A program made the position numbers and the translations under genes. From assembly GCF_018739885.1 (NCBI RefSeq), contig NZ_JADOES010000006.1, forward strand, positions 1 through 64,000: DNA of 64,000 nt, read 5' to 3'. The stretch is from Leptothoe spongobia TAU-MAC 1115. Its GTDB lineage: Bacteria > Cyanobacteriota > Cyanobacteriia > Phormidesmidales > Phormidesmidaceae. Below are positions 9,786 to 18,110 of this stretch, one piece after another (position 1 is the first letter of the stretch; every line of letters begins with the position of its first letter). The notes beneath the pieces are model-generated. The model ran no database searches, was not told the origin of the DNA, and was given only the letters and a program-made list of their open reading frames with translations.

Positions 9786-12746
9786 TTAGGCTGCTGATTC
9801 AGTTTCTGTCTCTGATTCAGTTTCTTGCTGTGCGTCTTCTAAATTCAGTATCAGATAGGCGAATTCAACGCCAGACTTGATTCTGTTTCGATTTTCTTGA
9901 AGTAAGGCAATATCTTTTTGATACTGCCCCTTAAACAACTGCTCGACACAGGTGGCCATAAATTGTTGGATGGCTTGCAGTTCCTGCGCTTTGCGTAGAG
10001 CAATGTCTTTAGACTTATCCAGCAAGAGTGGTCTGGTATAGACTTCTTGCCGCTCAAGTGCATCTTTAAGCTGGCCAGATCCCTCTAAAATTAAATCCTC
10101 TTCGGGTAGATCGGAAGGCACTGACAAAATAGTGTCGAGGGCTTTTGTCAGAGGCAGCAAAATTGCATGGCTTGAAGCGGTGCTACGGACTTTATAAAAT
10201 TGTCGATATTCTTGGGCTAACCGTTTAACGAGAGATATCTGTTCTTCCATTATGGCATCTCCTTGAGACCAAAGTTGAGCATATTCCCAATAGCGTTGAG
10301 CGTCGTCTGGTGTGGGATCACGTTTTCGTTTACGACAGCCCGATTCCGCCAGACTAAATAGGTTCAGTACATTACTCATTAGCTGTCGGGCAGTATCTGG
10401 CAAGGCTCGCCAGCGTGGATCTGGTTTATCGGCCTGATTTTCAAGATGAACACTGTAGGCGATCAGTAGACGCTGCATAAAATCTTCGATGCGTTGAATA
10501 TGTCCCTGGTGATGTTCCTCTAGGTGAATAGCATCAGGTAAGTTTAGGACACTCCAAAAGTTGGCAAGCCCATCTAGCTTGATAGATTCTCTAAAATCGT
10601 TGTCACTTCTATATAGGGGTGTTTGGCTAGCAGTTGCCACAACTTTAATCCCTAAGAACTTGGCAATTACGAGGGATAGAAAAGCAGGCTCTGCCCAAGC
10701 ATCGGTGTGAGTTTTACCGCGTGTAGTGGTATAGCTGATGCCTAAGAAAGGCAAATCTTGTCCAGCATATTTTTCATCATTAAATCGCCCCTCTTCAGGC
10801 TCTGTCTCCGAAAGCCATGGATACTGTTTTAGGGCATTAATATCTAAATCATGCTCAATCAAGAACTTATGTAATTCCCAAAAGTTAACTCGCTTAAGGT
10901 CATTGACTAATACACGCACTGCCTTGGCTACCTGAGGCGAGTACACATAGGCAGGGTACATGTACAGGAAGATAGGCTGCTGGTCTTCCATTTTGCCAGA
11001 GGATACAGCCCATTTTGACTGCCGTAAAAGCATTTCAAGAGACCATATTTTGGAAATGCCTCGCTTGATTTGTCCACCCCCCAATGGATTCTTATTACTG
11101 TATTGCTGAGGCTTAAAGAGCACTACAGAGTCCATCTGATCTTCTGAAATAAACTCACCTGAACTTAGAGAGCAAATGGGCTGCTTGGAGCCTTTAGTTT
11201 TAGCAATGGTATAGCGTTCTAGTTCCTGCTGAAATGAGCCTCCTACACTATCCCAACCAGATATTTCAAGATACTGGTCGAGATAACTGAGAAAAGCCTC
11301 TTTGGTTGGGTTAACAGTTTCGGGTAATAGTTGTTTCTCTGTTGCCCAATCAGCAAGAGCTTTAACAAACTCCTCTAATATTTCAGAAAACTGCTCTGTA
11401 TCCAATGTTTGATGTTTTAGAACATATTCAGCAGCAGCTCGATACCAACCATAGTTAACACCACCTTTTTGTACCTGGGTTTGTTCAGGCGTTATTTCAT
11501 CCTGGATTTTTAGCTGCTCTAGAACCCATGGTGTAAATTCAGGAGTTTTACTAAAAAATTCCTTTTGAACAAGACCAATAAGCTCAGCTAAACGGTCACT
11601 ACGGATGTCAGCCACCGTACCAAGTCGTGCTCGCTCAGTTTCACTTAGTTCCAGGCTGTCAAGTCGTTTTGGTGTTGCTGGGGACTTCTCATTTCTGACT
11701 TTAGCTGTAATGACCTCTGGCAACCCTCGAATGAGTTGCTCGGGGGAAAATAGCTCTAACGTTTGGGGTGATACCTTGACTCCTTTGCCATCACGTTTGA
11801 AGCCAATATCCCCCCCCAACATGGCACCAGATAATAGTTCTTCTATAGAGTTCCATAGAGCATGTTTAAGGTGGTCAGGTTCTGGTACTTCAGTTTTCTT
11901 GGGAGCTAAGTAAACGGCCCCTTGAGCAAAATATAAGATAGGCTGCCAGTCTTCCTGTGCAGTAAAAGCTAAAACAGCATTATGGATACCATTACTTAAA
12001 ATGCCGGTTACATCCCGCAGGCGATGATAAACAAGCTTCCCTGAGATCCCGAGACTATCTAAGTGATCTCGCAGCCGATCCTTACGGGTAGTTGTTTCAA
12101 CTTCAGCAGGATTAGTCATATGGACTGCCACATCACCAAAAGCAAGTAGTGGTCGTAATGGCTTGAGCAAGCGACGGTCACGTAACTTAAAGTCTGGCCA
12201 ATTGCGTGGGGCTAAATTAGTACCATGTTTGCCCTGAGTATTTTGGGCCAGGAATCCAATCTCTGAGACGTAGTCTTTCCACTCAGGCCAAAAACTTTCA
12301 AAATTGAGCTTTTGTCCCATTTCGTGACAAAGTGCCAGGATACTATCTACTTCATAAGCTTTGGGTGGATCATCTTCTTCCCCCTGGCAGTATTTGTTAT
12401 AATCGTGCAACGTTAAGCCCAGGCACAGCAATCGTTTTTCGGTATCCGTTAAGTCATTGTCTGGTAAAAATGGAATCAGGTTCCAGGCGGTTAGTAAACC
12501 GTTAAGCACATGTACAAGCAAGCTCTGATCAGCACTGTTGGCCCATCGTTGTGCTGTTTCTTCTGCATAGGGATGTTTTTTACGAGTTAAGCGATCAAGA
12601 TGTACCTCATAGGAGCCACCCAAAGCAGTAATAGAGCCAAATTCCTGTTCCATTGCAGGCAGAACCGTATCAATGAACTGTCGAAAAATAGGATCAGTAT
12701 CAGCAGCGAGGGTGTTAATTAGTAGCGTTTGTAATAGAGTTGCCAT
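9786..12746 (-). CDS. cas10d: Type I-D large subunit Cas10d (Csc3) with HD domain
   Basis: At 986 residues this is the large subunit and signature protein of type I-D, fusing a Cas10-like scaffold to an N-terminal HD nuclease domain. The HD motif is in LGLTLHDYNKY (H114-D115), with H79 upstream. In type I-D the nuclease sits here and not on Cas3, which agrees with the neighbouring cas3 lacking an HD domain. The C-terminus is a glutamate/threonine/serine-rich low-complexity tail. It lies 31 bp after cas3 and 47 bp before csc2. Confidence 0.95.
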   Translation of the reverse strand: MATLLQTLLINTLAADTDPIFRQFIDTVLPAMEQEFGSITALGGSYEVHLDRLTRKKHPYAEETAQRWANSADQSLLVHVLNGLLTAWNLIPFLPDNDLTDTEKRLLCLGLTLHDYNKYCQGEEDDPPKAYEVDSILALCHEMGQKLNFESFWPEWKDYVSEIGFLAQNTQGKHGTNLAPRNWPDFKLRDRRLLKPLRPLLAFGDVAVHMTNPAEVETTTRKDRLRDHLDSLGISGKLVYHRLRDVTGILSNGIHNAVLAFTAQEDWQPILYFAQGAVYLAPKKTEVPEPDHLKHALWNSIEELLSGAMLGGDIGFKRDGKGVKVSPQTLELFSPEQLIRGLPEVITAKVRNEKSPATPKRLDSLELSETERARLGTVADIRSDRLAELIGLVQKEFFSKTPEFTPWVLEQLKIQDEITPEQTQVQKGGVNYGWYRAAAEYVLKHQTLDTEQFSEILEEFVKALADWATEKQLLPETVNPTKEAFLSYLDQYLEISGWDSVGGSFQQELERYTIAKTKGSKQPICSLSSGEFISEDQMDSVVLFKPQQYSNKNPLGGGQIKRGISKIWSLEMLLRQSKWAVSSGKMEDQQPIFLYMYPAYVYSPQVAKAVRVLVNDLKRVNFWELHKFLIEHDLDINALKQYPWLSETEPEEGRFNDEKYAGQDLPFLGISYTTTRGKTHTDAWAEPAFLSLVIAKFLGIKVVATASQTPLYRSDNDFRESIKLDGLANFWSVLNLPDAIHLEEHHQGHIQRIEDFMQRLLIAYSVHLENQADKPDPRWRALPDTARQLMSNVLNLFSLAESGCRKRKRDPTPDDAQRYWEYAQLWSQGDAIMEEQISLVKRLAQEYRQFYKVRSTASSHAILLPLTKALDTILSVPSDLPEEDLILEGSGQLKDALERQEVYTRPLLLDKSKDIALRKAQELQAIQQFMATCVEQLFKGQYQKDIALLQENRNRIKSGVEFAYLILNLEDAQQETESETETESAA

Positions 12747-12777
12747 AACATTTTTGGAAGGAGTGTGTAGGACTGTA

Positions 12778-14907
12778 TTAGAAGAAAAGAGAACCTGCTT
12801 GTCGACAGAATTTAGTTAAGCGATGGTGTTTTTCGAAGGCTTTTAGCAAGAGTGCGTCTTGATTAAACGCACAGGCATAAGACTGTTCAGACGCATCTGT
12901 CAGATGATGTAATCCAAATAGAGGACTAAGGCGCAATGCTTTGACGATATCCCAATGGGGCTGGCGTTTTCCCAGTGGAATAAGAAAAGCTAAAACCTTC
13001 TTTTGACTTAAGGCGCGAACGATTTCAATTTGTGGATGTTCTTCAATCCGCAGACCTTTGATTTGGGTTAAATCACAACATTTCAGTTCACTACTATCTC
13101 GATTGCAACTTAAGCGAATATGTAAACGTTCATCCAACCATTGCTGAACCTTGATATAAACTTGGGCATAGCTGAAAAACTCTTCCCCATATCCGGCTTC
13201 TTCAGCAGCCGTTAAAAAGTCAGATTCTTCAATAATTTCTACATGGGTATAGGGCAATAGCCTGAGCAAATCGTATGTGTAAAAGCGATGATCGTCCCAT
13301 ACAGCAGCTTGTAACGTTGTACCACCTCGAAATCTCAAAAGTTCTTCCTGGGTAGCTTTACCAATAGAGTTATTACCCTTGGCATGCCAACATTTGCGGG
13401 CACCCTCTAATTTGGCTTCGCTATAGACTGGGGTGAGAGCGGAGAGGATGCGATCGCAAACCGGCTCCATCACTTTTTTCTCGCTATTATTTCTGTCTCG
13501 CTGTATTTGCGTCAGCATTCCTTGAGCCTGTAGTGCTCCCCACTGTTGACGATATTGTTCAAACTCCTTCGGTTCTTCAAAGGCAGAGCGAATCGCATCA
13601 TTAAGCGTTTGTCGCTCAATGGTAGGGCTCTCGCCTAAAGACTCTGTAAGCCGTGAATAAATCCAGGGTGCATGACCAGGCAACAAACAAAATGCATGAT
13701 ACTTTTGAAACCCTTGATGACGCCCTAGCCTCCCCAGCCGTTGAATAACAGTTGCCGAATTACTACTCTCAAAAATCAACAGGTGAATCTTAAAATCAAC
13801 ACCCACATCCACTGCAGATGTACCCACAACAAGAACAGGGTGTGGAGAATCTTTTAACTTTTCCTGTGTCTTGCGCCGTTCTTGTCGATCAATCCGTCCA
13901 CTGATTTCAGCAATTTCGAAATTATCAGGCAGCAACGTTTTCAATAAACGTACAACCCTCCCTGCCTGAGCCACAGAGTTCAAAATCAGCAGACCACGAC
14001 CTTTAGCTTCAGCAAGCAATAAATTTTGGAGTAGTCCCACATTATCCTGCAGCCAATCTAAGATTCCTTGCTGTGGTCTCAGTTTTACAAATTCCAGCTC
14101 CACAGGCTGCAAAATTGGTCGATACCCTGGCTTCGCTTCGCTAGCGTACTGCCCGGAAATGGACTTTACCTTAAATCCAGACGATTCTAACTGCTTAATA
14201 AATGTCGTTTTAGGTGTTGCCGACGTAAACAGAAACTTACGCTTTCCCTGAGCAGAGGCTCGTATAAAACAGAGACTGTTGAGTACAGCCGCTTCCTGGT
14301 GAGGACCAAAGATATGAAACTCATCAAAGACCCAATAATCAGGAAACGTGGCCATCAACATGGGTAATTCCGCATTGTCATAAGCTGCATTTCGATACCG
14401 AAAATGCAGCATCAGATGAAACAAGTCTGGATTTGTTAATAAAACGGGTTTATGTTGAATCGTCAGTTCCAATTCACGAAAGCGATTTCTGTCATTCGCC
14501 TTTACCCGACGAGCTAATTCCTGTCCGTAGAGCAAATCAATCCGCTTTTGTGGATTCAGACCAAATTTTTCATGATAATCCTGCTGTCCCCGTAGCTGGT
14601 CTTCAACTAGCTCATTGGTTGGGTATAGACCCACCATGCGATATTGCGAATCGAGCAAAATAGGCAAACTTGCAGCCAAGGATTTACCATCACCCGTCAC
14701 ACTCGTATTGAAAATAATGTCAGCCTCACCATCAAAAACGGCGGCGGCAGTTTCTGCCTGATGACTTGATAGAGGACAGCTACAGTCAGTGATTGGCTGA
14801 AATGTGGAAGATTTTTCAGTAACCTGGCATGATTGCTGGCAACCCAAGGGACAGGCCCCAATACCTACATTAACTTGTGAATAGAGTGGTTTGACTAGAA
14901 CTTTCAT
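12778..14907 (-). CDS. cas3: Type I-D Cas3 helicase (Cas3', no HD domain)
   Basis: This superfamily 2 helicase unwinds target DNA. Walker A is TSVTGDGKSLAASLP, Walker B is VFDEFHIFG, motif III is FTSATPKTT and motif VI is IQRLGRLGRHQG. No N-terminal HD nuclease is present, as expected for type I-D. A cysteine-rich segment near the N-terminus (CPLGCQQSC, then CSCP) may bind metal. The frame is open to 15018, but I place the start at 14907 (MKVLVKPLYS) because AAGGG lies just upstream and longer versions would cover the whole promoter shared with the WYL gene. It is the first gene of the cas operon. Confidence 0.94.
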   Translation of the reverse strand: MKVLVKPLYSQVNVGIGACPLGCQQSCQVTEKSSTFQPITDCSCPLSSHQAETAAAVFDGEADIIFNTSVTGDGKSLAASLPILLDSQYRMVGLYPTNELVEDQLRGQQDYHEKFGLNPQKRIDLLYGQELARRVKANDRNRFRELELTIQHKPVLLTNPDLFHLMLHFRYRNAAYDNAELPMLMATFPDYWVFDEFHIFGPHQEAAVLNSLCFIRASAQGKRKFLFTSATPKTTFIKQLESSGFKVKSISGQYASEAKPGYRPILQPVELEFVKLRPQQGILDWLQDNVGLLQNLLLAEAKGRGLLILNSVAQAGRVVRLLKTLLPDNFEIAEISGRIDRQERRKTQEKLKDSPHPVLVVGTSAVDVGVDFKIHLLIFESSNSATVIQRLGRLGRHQGFQKYHAFCLLPGHAPWIYSRLTESLGESPTIERQTLNDAIRSAFEEPKEFEQYRQQWGALQAQGMLTQIQRDRNNSEKKVMEPVCDRILSALTPVYSEAKLEGARKCWHAKGNNSIGKATQEELLRFRGGTTLQAAVWDDHRFYTYDLLRLLPYTHVEIIEESDFLTAAEEAGYGEEFFSYAQVYIKVQQWLDERLHIRLSCNRDSSELKCCDLTQIKGLRIEEHPQIEIVRALSQKKVLAFLIPLGKRQPHWDIVKALRLSPLFGLHHLTDASEQSYACAFNQDALLLKAFEKHHRLTKFCRQAGSLFF

Positions 14908-15022
14908 GGCCCTTATCCGTGCTTGCCACATCCTAGACCCTTTTATAAAATAGATAACGCCATATTTTGGCTTTATCTTAATTTGTTTTTCGAACTCTCT
15001 AGTTATTCTGGGAGTCAAAGCG
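14908..15022. promoter_or_regulatory. Divergent cas / WYL promoter region with inverted repeat
   Basis: The 115 bp between the cas3 start and the WYL gene start must hold both promoters. An inverted repeat at 14953-14977 has arms GATAACGCC and GGCTTTATC, pairing at 8 of 9 positions with a 7-bp centre. It lies about 50 bp from each gene start, a good place for an operator. Binding by the WYL protein is inferred. Confidence 0.5.
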
Positions 15023-15967
15023 ATGCCAGCAGGATTTAATCAACTGAAATTTGCGATCGCAATTCTTCAAAAACTTGCAGAGAAACCATATTTTCCTAGA
15101 GTGTTAAGTGAAGAGTTGTATGCCTTCCTGGAAGGAAATGGTCAATCTACAGATGATGTAAACCGTAAAGTTGGCCGCATGATTGCCAAGATGCGGGATT
15201 GTGGGTTTGAAATTCGTAGTGCTCCCAATCGTCCCTACGAATTAGTCCAATCGAGCTTTCCAGTAATTCTTACCCCTGACCAGCGAGAGGCATTAGCACT
15301 GGCCGCCTACATCCTTGAAGACATGGGGTTCTCAAGCCAAGCTAGCCAAATACTTCAAATCTCAGGCTTCGAGAAAAGCCAATTACCATCACAAGTAAAG
15401 GTTAACTTTAGCCCTCCAGTAGACTACGGAGAAGATCGCCTAGATACCGTTGTCCAAACCCTGCAAGACCGTTTCCAAAAACGTCGCCGCTACACCATTC
15501 GTTACCGCAGCAGTAGTGGCAAAGAACGCCCCTGGGATCTAGACCGCTCAGAACTACGATTACACAATGGAGTCCTTTACTTATTTGCCTATGCCCCAGA
15601 CTTCTCAGCTTATAACCATGATGTCGAAAAAAATCAGATCTTTCGAGTTGATCGCATTCTGACCGTAGGAGCAGCCTCCAATATCCCCTGGGGTAGATTG
15701 ACATTTCCAGCCATCGACTTAACCTACCGCATGGCCGGACCACTCGGCAGGTATCAACCACGTCGAGCCAATGAAACAGTTATTAAACGAGATTCTGCTA
15801 AAACGCCTCAATGGGTTGAAATCAGCACAAAAGAAGAATCTTTATTCTGGTTCCGCCAGCGTCTACTCCAGTATGGAGAGAACATACGGCTTCTAACACC
15901 AGAATGGTTTGTCAAAAAGATAGCAGCTGAGATGCTCCGTTCTGCCCAGAATTACCAGGCTCATTGA
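15023..15967 (+). CDS. WYL-domain transcriptional regulator of the CRISPR-Cas locus
   Basis: This 314-residue regulator has an N-terminal winged-helix-like part (residues about 1-75, with VNRKVGRMIAKMRDCGFEI) and a middle/C-terminal WYL domain (about 150-230: RRYTIRYRSSSG, then LYLFAYAPD, then FRVDRIL). It ends with a WCX-like region (WVEISTKEESLFWFRQRLLQYG). WYL proteins sense ligands such as nucleic acids. A WYL protein next to the type I-D locus of Synechocystis 6803 has been described as a negative regulator of crRNA accumulation. The gene is divergent from cas3 with a GGGAG site before ATG. Regulation of the cas operon is inferred from position. Confidence 0.88.
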   Translation: MPAGFNQLKFAIAILQKLAEKPYFPRVLSEELYAFLEGNGQSTDDVNRKVGRMIAKMRDCGFEIRSAPNRPYELVQSSFPVILTPDQREALALAAYILEDMGFSSQASQILQISGFEKSQLPSQVKVNFSPPVDYGEDRLDTVVQTLQDRFQKRRRYTIRYRSSSGKERPWDLDRSELRLHNGVLYLFAYAPDFSAYNHDVEKNQIFRVDRILTVGAASNIPWGRLTFPAIDLTYRMAGPLGRYQPRRANETVIKRDSAKTPQWVEISTKEESLFWFRQRLLQYGENIRLLTPEWFVKKIAAEMLRSAQNYQAH

Positions 15968-15993
15968 GCTAAGTTTCATGGAACAGAAAATTT

Positions 15994-16076
15994 CTCCTGC
16001 CAATAGTGGGAGTTTTGCATTTCTGCCACCAACAGTGGCAGATTTAGAATTTCTCGCACCATTGGTGCGAGTTTTT
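15994..16076. terminator. Three tandem hairpins, the last a Rho-independent terminator
   Basis: Three stem-loops follow one another at about 30-bp spacing, each introduced by ATTTCT: CTCC...GGGAG (15994-16012), CTGCCAC...GTGGCAG (16023-16041) and CTCGCACC-ATT-GGTGCGAG (16053-16071). The last is followed by TTTTT. They lie between the convergent WYL and XRE genes and should terminate the WYL transcript. Confidence 0.75.
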
Positions 16077-16126
16077 AATCAGACCAATCACAAAGGAGTT
16101 ATGGATCGCCCGAAACAACCCAATGC

Positions 16127-16354
16127 CTAAACTTCATCGCCTAAATAGCTTTGCATAAAGGCATTTGCTGACTCAGGGTTTAGACTCTTCAATGCCCTAA
16201 CAATCTCAACTACCGTTTCAGCCGTCGGATCACGCTTCTCATTTACCCAACGGTAAACATTATTGCGCTCCACATTCATCGCAACCGACAGACTATATTG
16301 ACTAATTTCATAGGTCTCAAGCACTTGCTTGAGCGCCTTTCCCGCTTTTCCCAT
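16127..16354 (-). CDS. Small XRE-type helix-turn-helix protein
   Basis: This 75-residue protein is nearly all one helix-turn-helix domain: a helix with LKQVLETYEISQYSLSVAM, then the recognition region NVERNNVYRWVNEKRDPTAET and the helix VVEIVRAL. Such small XRE proteins are stand-alone repressors or antitoxins. No partner toxin adjoins it on the same strand. It is divergent from the gene at 16463. DNA binding is inferred from the fold. Confidence 0.7.
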   Translation of the reverse strand: MGKAGKALKQVLETYEISQYSLSVAMNVERNNVYRWVNEKRDPTAETVVEIVRALKSLNPESANAFMQSYLGDEV

Positions 16355-16462
16355 GAGGCCATACTGTCAGAGGTTTTCACCCCCGTAAACAGCCCAATGG
16401 TTGACAGTCGTCCTAATGGCCGTCTAATTTGATTCAAGACATCCAAATGGACGACGTTTGCC

Positions 16463-16741
16463 ATGTACACCAGCTTTCTGACTACACCCGCTCTAACCAC
16501 TGAAATAACCACCCCTGAATCTGCCCTGCAGCTCTACTCAGTCCCCAAACCCGACCGCGAGCCCGTCAAAATCCTGATCATCGGCTCCCAATCAGCCGTC
16601 AACACCATCATCCACAGCCTCCACCATCACCACTTCGCCGAACCATTTGAGTGGACTCAATTCCTACCCACCGATCGCCCCATCCAACCCCAACTCCACG
16701 AATCCATGCGCGCCCTAGTGAAATATCTGCCCCGTCAGTAA
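16463..16741 (+). CDS. Small conserved-looking protein of unknown function
   Basis: This 92-residue ORF is divergent from the XRE gene. The middle part PVKILIIGSQSAVNTIIHSLHHHHFAEPFEWTQFLP looks structured: a hydrophobic strand, a helix and a histidine run, followed by KYLPRQ at the end. I recognise no catalytic motif, but similar short proteins are frequent in cyanobacteria. No signal peptide or membrane segment is seen. Coding status is supported by the protein-like pattern and the separate promoter space, not by a known domain. Confidence 0.55.
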   Translation: MYTSFLTTPALTTEITTPESALQLYSVPKPDREPVKILIIGSQSAVNTIIHSLHHHHFAEPFEWTQFLPTDRPIQPQLHESMRALVKYLPRQ

Positions 16742-16825
16742 ACTAGTAAAAGCTGTTCGCTTATAGTGTCCGTACACATTTAGCTATTTCAAACCACTTA
16801 TCAAAGGCCAGTTCCTGTCAACATC

Positions 16826-17182
16826 ATGAACCCAACAAACATGGCAGAAGGCATAAACCCTTTACCCACAGAAATTCAAGATGTTGTACAACGATGCAAA
16901 GAAATTCTTGAGCAGCATTATCAACAGCGTCTTATCGATTTATTTCTTTATGGTTCCGCTGCTAGACAAGAACTCACACCTAACAGCGACCTCGACTTGC
17001 TAGTTGTACTGCCCGGTCTCTTTGACCATGGCCAGGAACTGAGAACCATTGTGGACCTACTGTATCCCCTACAGCTAACGGCCAGTCACTGGATTTCCGC
17101 CAGCCCAGCTGAAACCGATCAATTTCTAGCGGATGCTAATCAGCTATATCGAAATATTCATCGAGAAGGGATAAAACTGTGA
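16826..17182 (+). CDS. MNT-type minimal nucleotidyltransferase (antitoxin-like)
   Basis: This 118-residue protein shows the nucleotidyltransferase motif LYGSAARQELTPNSDLDLLVV (glycine-serine, then the DLD catalytic aspartates). MNT proteins pair with HEPN RNases, and several are antitoxins that modify the toxin with AMP. The next gene overlaps by 4 bp (17179) and starts like a HEPN protein but is broken. The MNT gene itself looks complete. Confidence 0.85.
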   Translation: MNPTNMAEGINPLPTEIQDVVQRCKEILEQHYQQRLIDLFLYGSAARQELTPNSDLDLLVVLPGLFDHGQELRTIVDLLYPLQLTASHWISASPAETDQFLADANQLYRNIHREGIKL

Positions 17183-17367
17183 ACTATCCCGATGAAATTC
17201 AAGCCAACCTAGAAAGAGCAGATGCAGCACTGCAGGCTGCGCAAGTCCTGTTAGACAACCAATTGTTAGATGATGCTGCCTCTCAAACTTACAGCGAGAT
17301 ATCACCGTCATTCGAGCTTAGTGCCCACATACCTATTCCTGCTCTCTCAGCTGACTCTAATCTTTAG
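17179..17367 (+). pseudogene. Truncated HEPN-domain gene, partner of the MNT gene
   Basis: The first 40 residues or so (YPDEIQANLERADAALQAA, then LLDNQLLDDAASQTY) match the N-terminal helices of HEPN proteins. The reading then turns into unrelated sequence (ISPSFELSAHIPIPALS) and stops at residue 62, where a HEPN domain would run to about 110-130. The catalytic R-x4-6-H motif is missing, so toxin activity is very unlikely. The break suggests deletion or recombination near 17300. Confidence 0.7.
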
Positions 17368-17382
17368 TCAGTGAACTCTAAT

Positions 17383-17434
17383 CTCTGGGGATTAGCCTTG
17401 TTCTAGAATCTCGAACAAAGCTAATCCCCTAGAG
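17383..17434 (+). promoter_or_regulatory. Long stem-loop covering the ribosome site of the peroxiredoxin gene
   Basis: The left arm CTCTGGGGATTAGCCTTGTTC (17383-17403) pairs with the right arm starting GAACAAAGCTAATCCCC and ending TAGAG (17413-17434). There is one bulge and one mismatch, a 21-bp stem with a 9-nt loop. The right end overlaps AGAGG, the only Shine-Dalgarno candidate before the ATG at 17445. The stem could thus hide the ribosome site. No T-run follows, so it is not a standard terminator. Confidence 0.55.
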
Positions 17435-17444
17435 GTCTATCTCC

Positions 17445-18110
17445 ATGACTACAACTACCCACCCCCTGGCTGAGCAACTGGCAGAATATCGTGCTGGGTT
17501 TCAGCAAAAGGTGCCCCAGGATGCCCAGAACACCATGGCCGCCGCCACCGATGCCCTGGAAGCCTCAGGTATTGTCAATCAAGCACTGACCGTTGGTGAC
17601 CAGGCTCCTAACTTTGAATTGCCCGATGCCACTGGTAAAGCCGTGCGCCTCAGCGAACTACTCAAGCAAGGCCCTGTCGTCATTAACTTTTATCGGGGTG
17701 AGTGGTGCCCCTACTGCAATCTAGAGCTGCGGGCATTTCAGAACCTATTGCCCGAGTTCAAGCAAGCTGGTGCTAACCTGATCGCTATTTCCCCAGAGCT
17801 GCCCGATCACTCCCTTAGCGTGACCGAGAAGCACAGCCTAGAATTTTCTGTTCTTAGCGATGTGGGTAACAAAATCTCACGCCAATATGGTCTAGTGTTC
17901 ACCCTAGATGCATCTCTACAGCCCCTTTACCAGAGCTTTGGAATTGATATTCCCACTAACAATGGTGACGACAGCTATGAGCTGCCATTGCCCGCTACCT
18001 ATGTGATCGACCAGGCCGGTCGCATCCGCTATGCCTTTGCTGAGGCAGATTATACCCAGCGAGCCGAGCCCCAGGATGTGTTGGCCGTAGTCAAAGAACT
18101 GGCTTCATAG
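17445..18110 (+). CDS. Peroxiredoxin-like AhpC/TSA family protein
   Basis: This 221-residue thioredoxin-fold protein has APNFELPDATGKAVRLSELLKQGPVVINFYRGEWCPYCNLEL. WCPYC supplies the peroxidatic cysteine of this peroxiredoxin-like group, and the second cysteine (CPYC) may resolve it. The family reduces peroxides in the cytoplasm. A 60-residue helical N-terminal extension precedes the fold, as is usual in this subgroup. No membrane signal is seen. It converges with the phosphodiesterase gene and overlaps it by 6 bp. A long stem-loop covers its ribosome site. Confidence 0.88.
   Translation: MTTTTHPLAEQLAEYRAGFQQKVPQDAQNTMAAATDALEASGIVNQALTVGDQAPNFELPDATGKAVRLSELLKQGPVVINFYRGEWCPYCNLELRAFQNLLPEFKQAGANLIAISPELPDHSLSVTEKHSLEFSVLSDVGNKISRQYGLVFTLDASLQPLYQSFGIDIPTNNGDDSYELPLPATYVIDQAGRIRYAFAEADYTQRAEPQDVLAVVKELAS

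Noticed and set aside
16409..16456. GTCGTCC and GGACGAC form a 7-bp inverted pair in the gap before the gene at 16463.
   Set aside because: The arms are 34 bp apart and short; chance is likely.
16276..16512. A 78-codon minus-strand frame overlapping the XRE gene start.
   Set aside because: Shadow of the XRE gene and its promoter region; no domain.
17427..17440. CCTAGAGGTCTATC resembles the PhnF operator core.
   Set aside because: Only 10-11 of 14 bases match, it is not symmetric, and it is explained by the stem-loop and ribosome site there.
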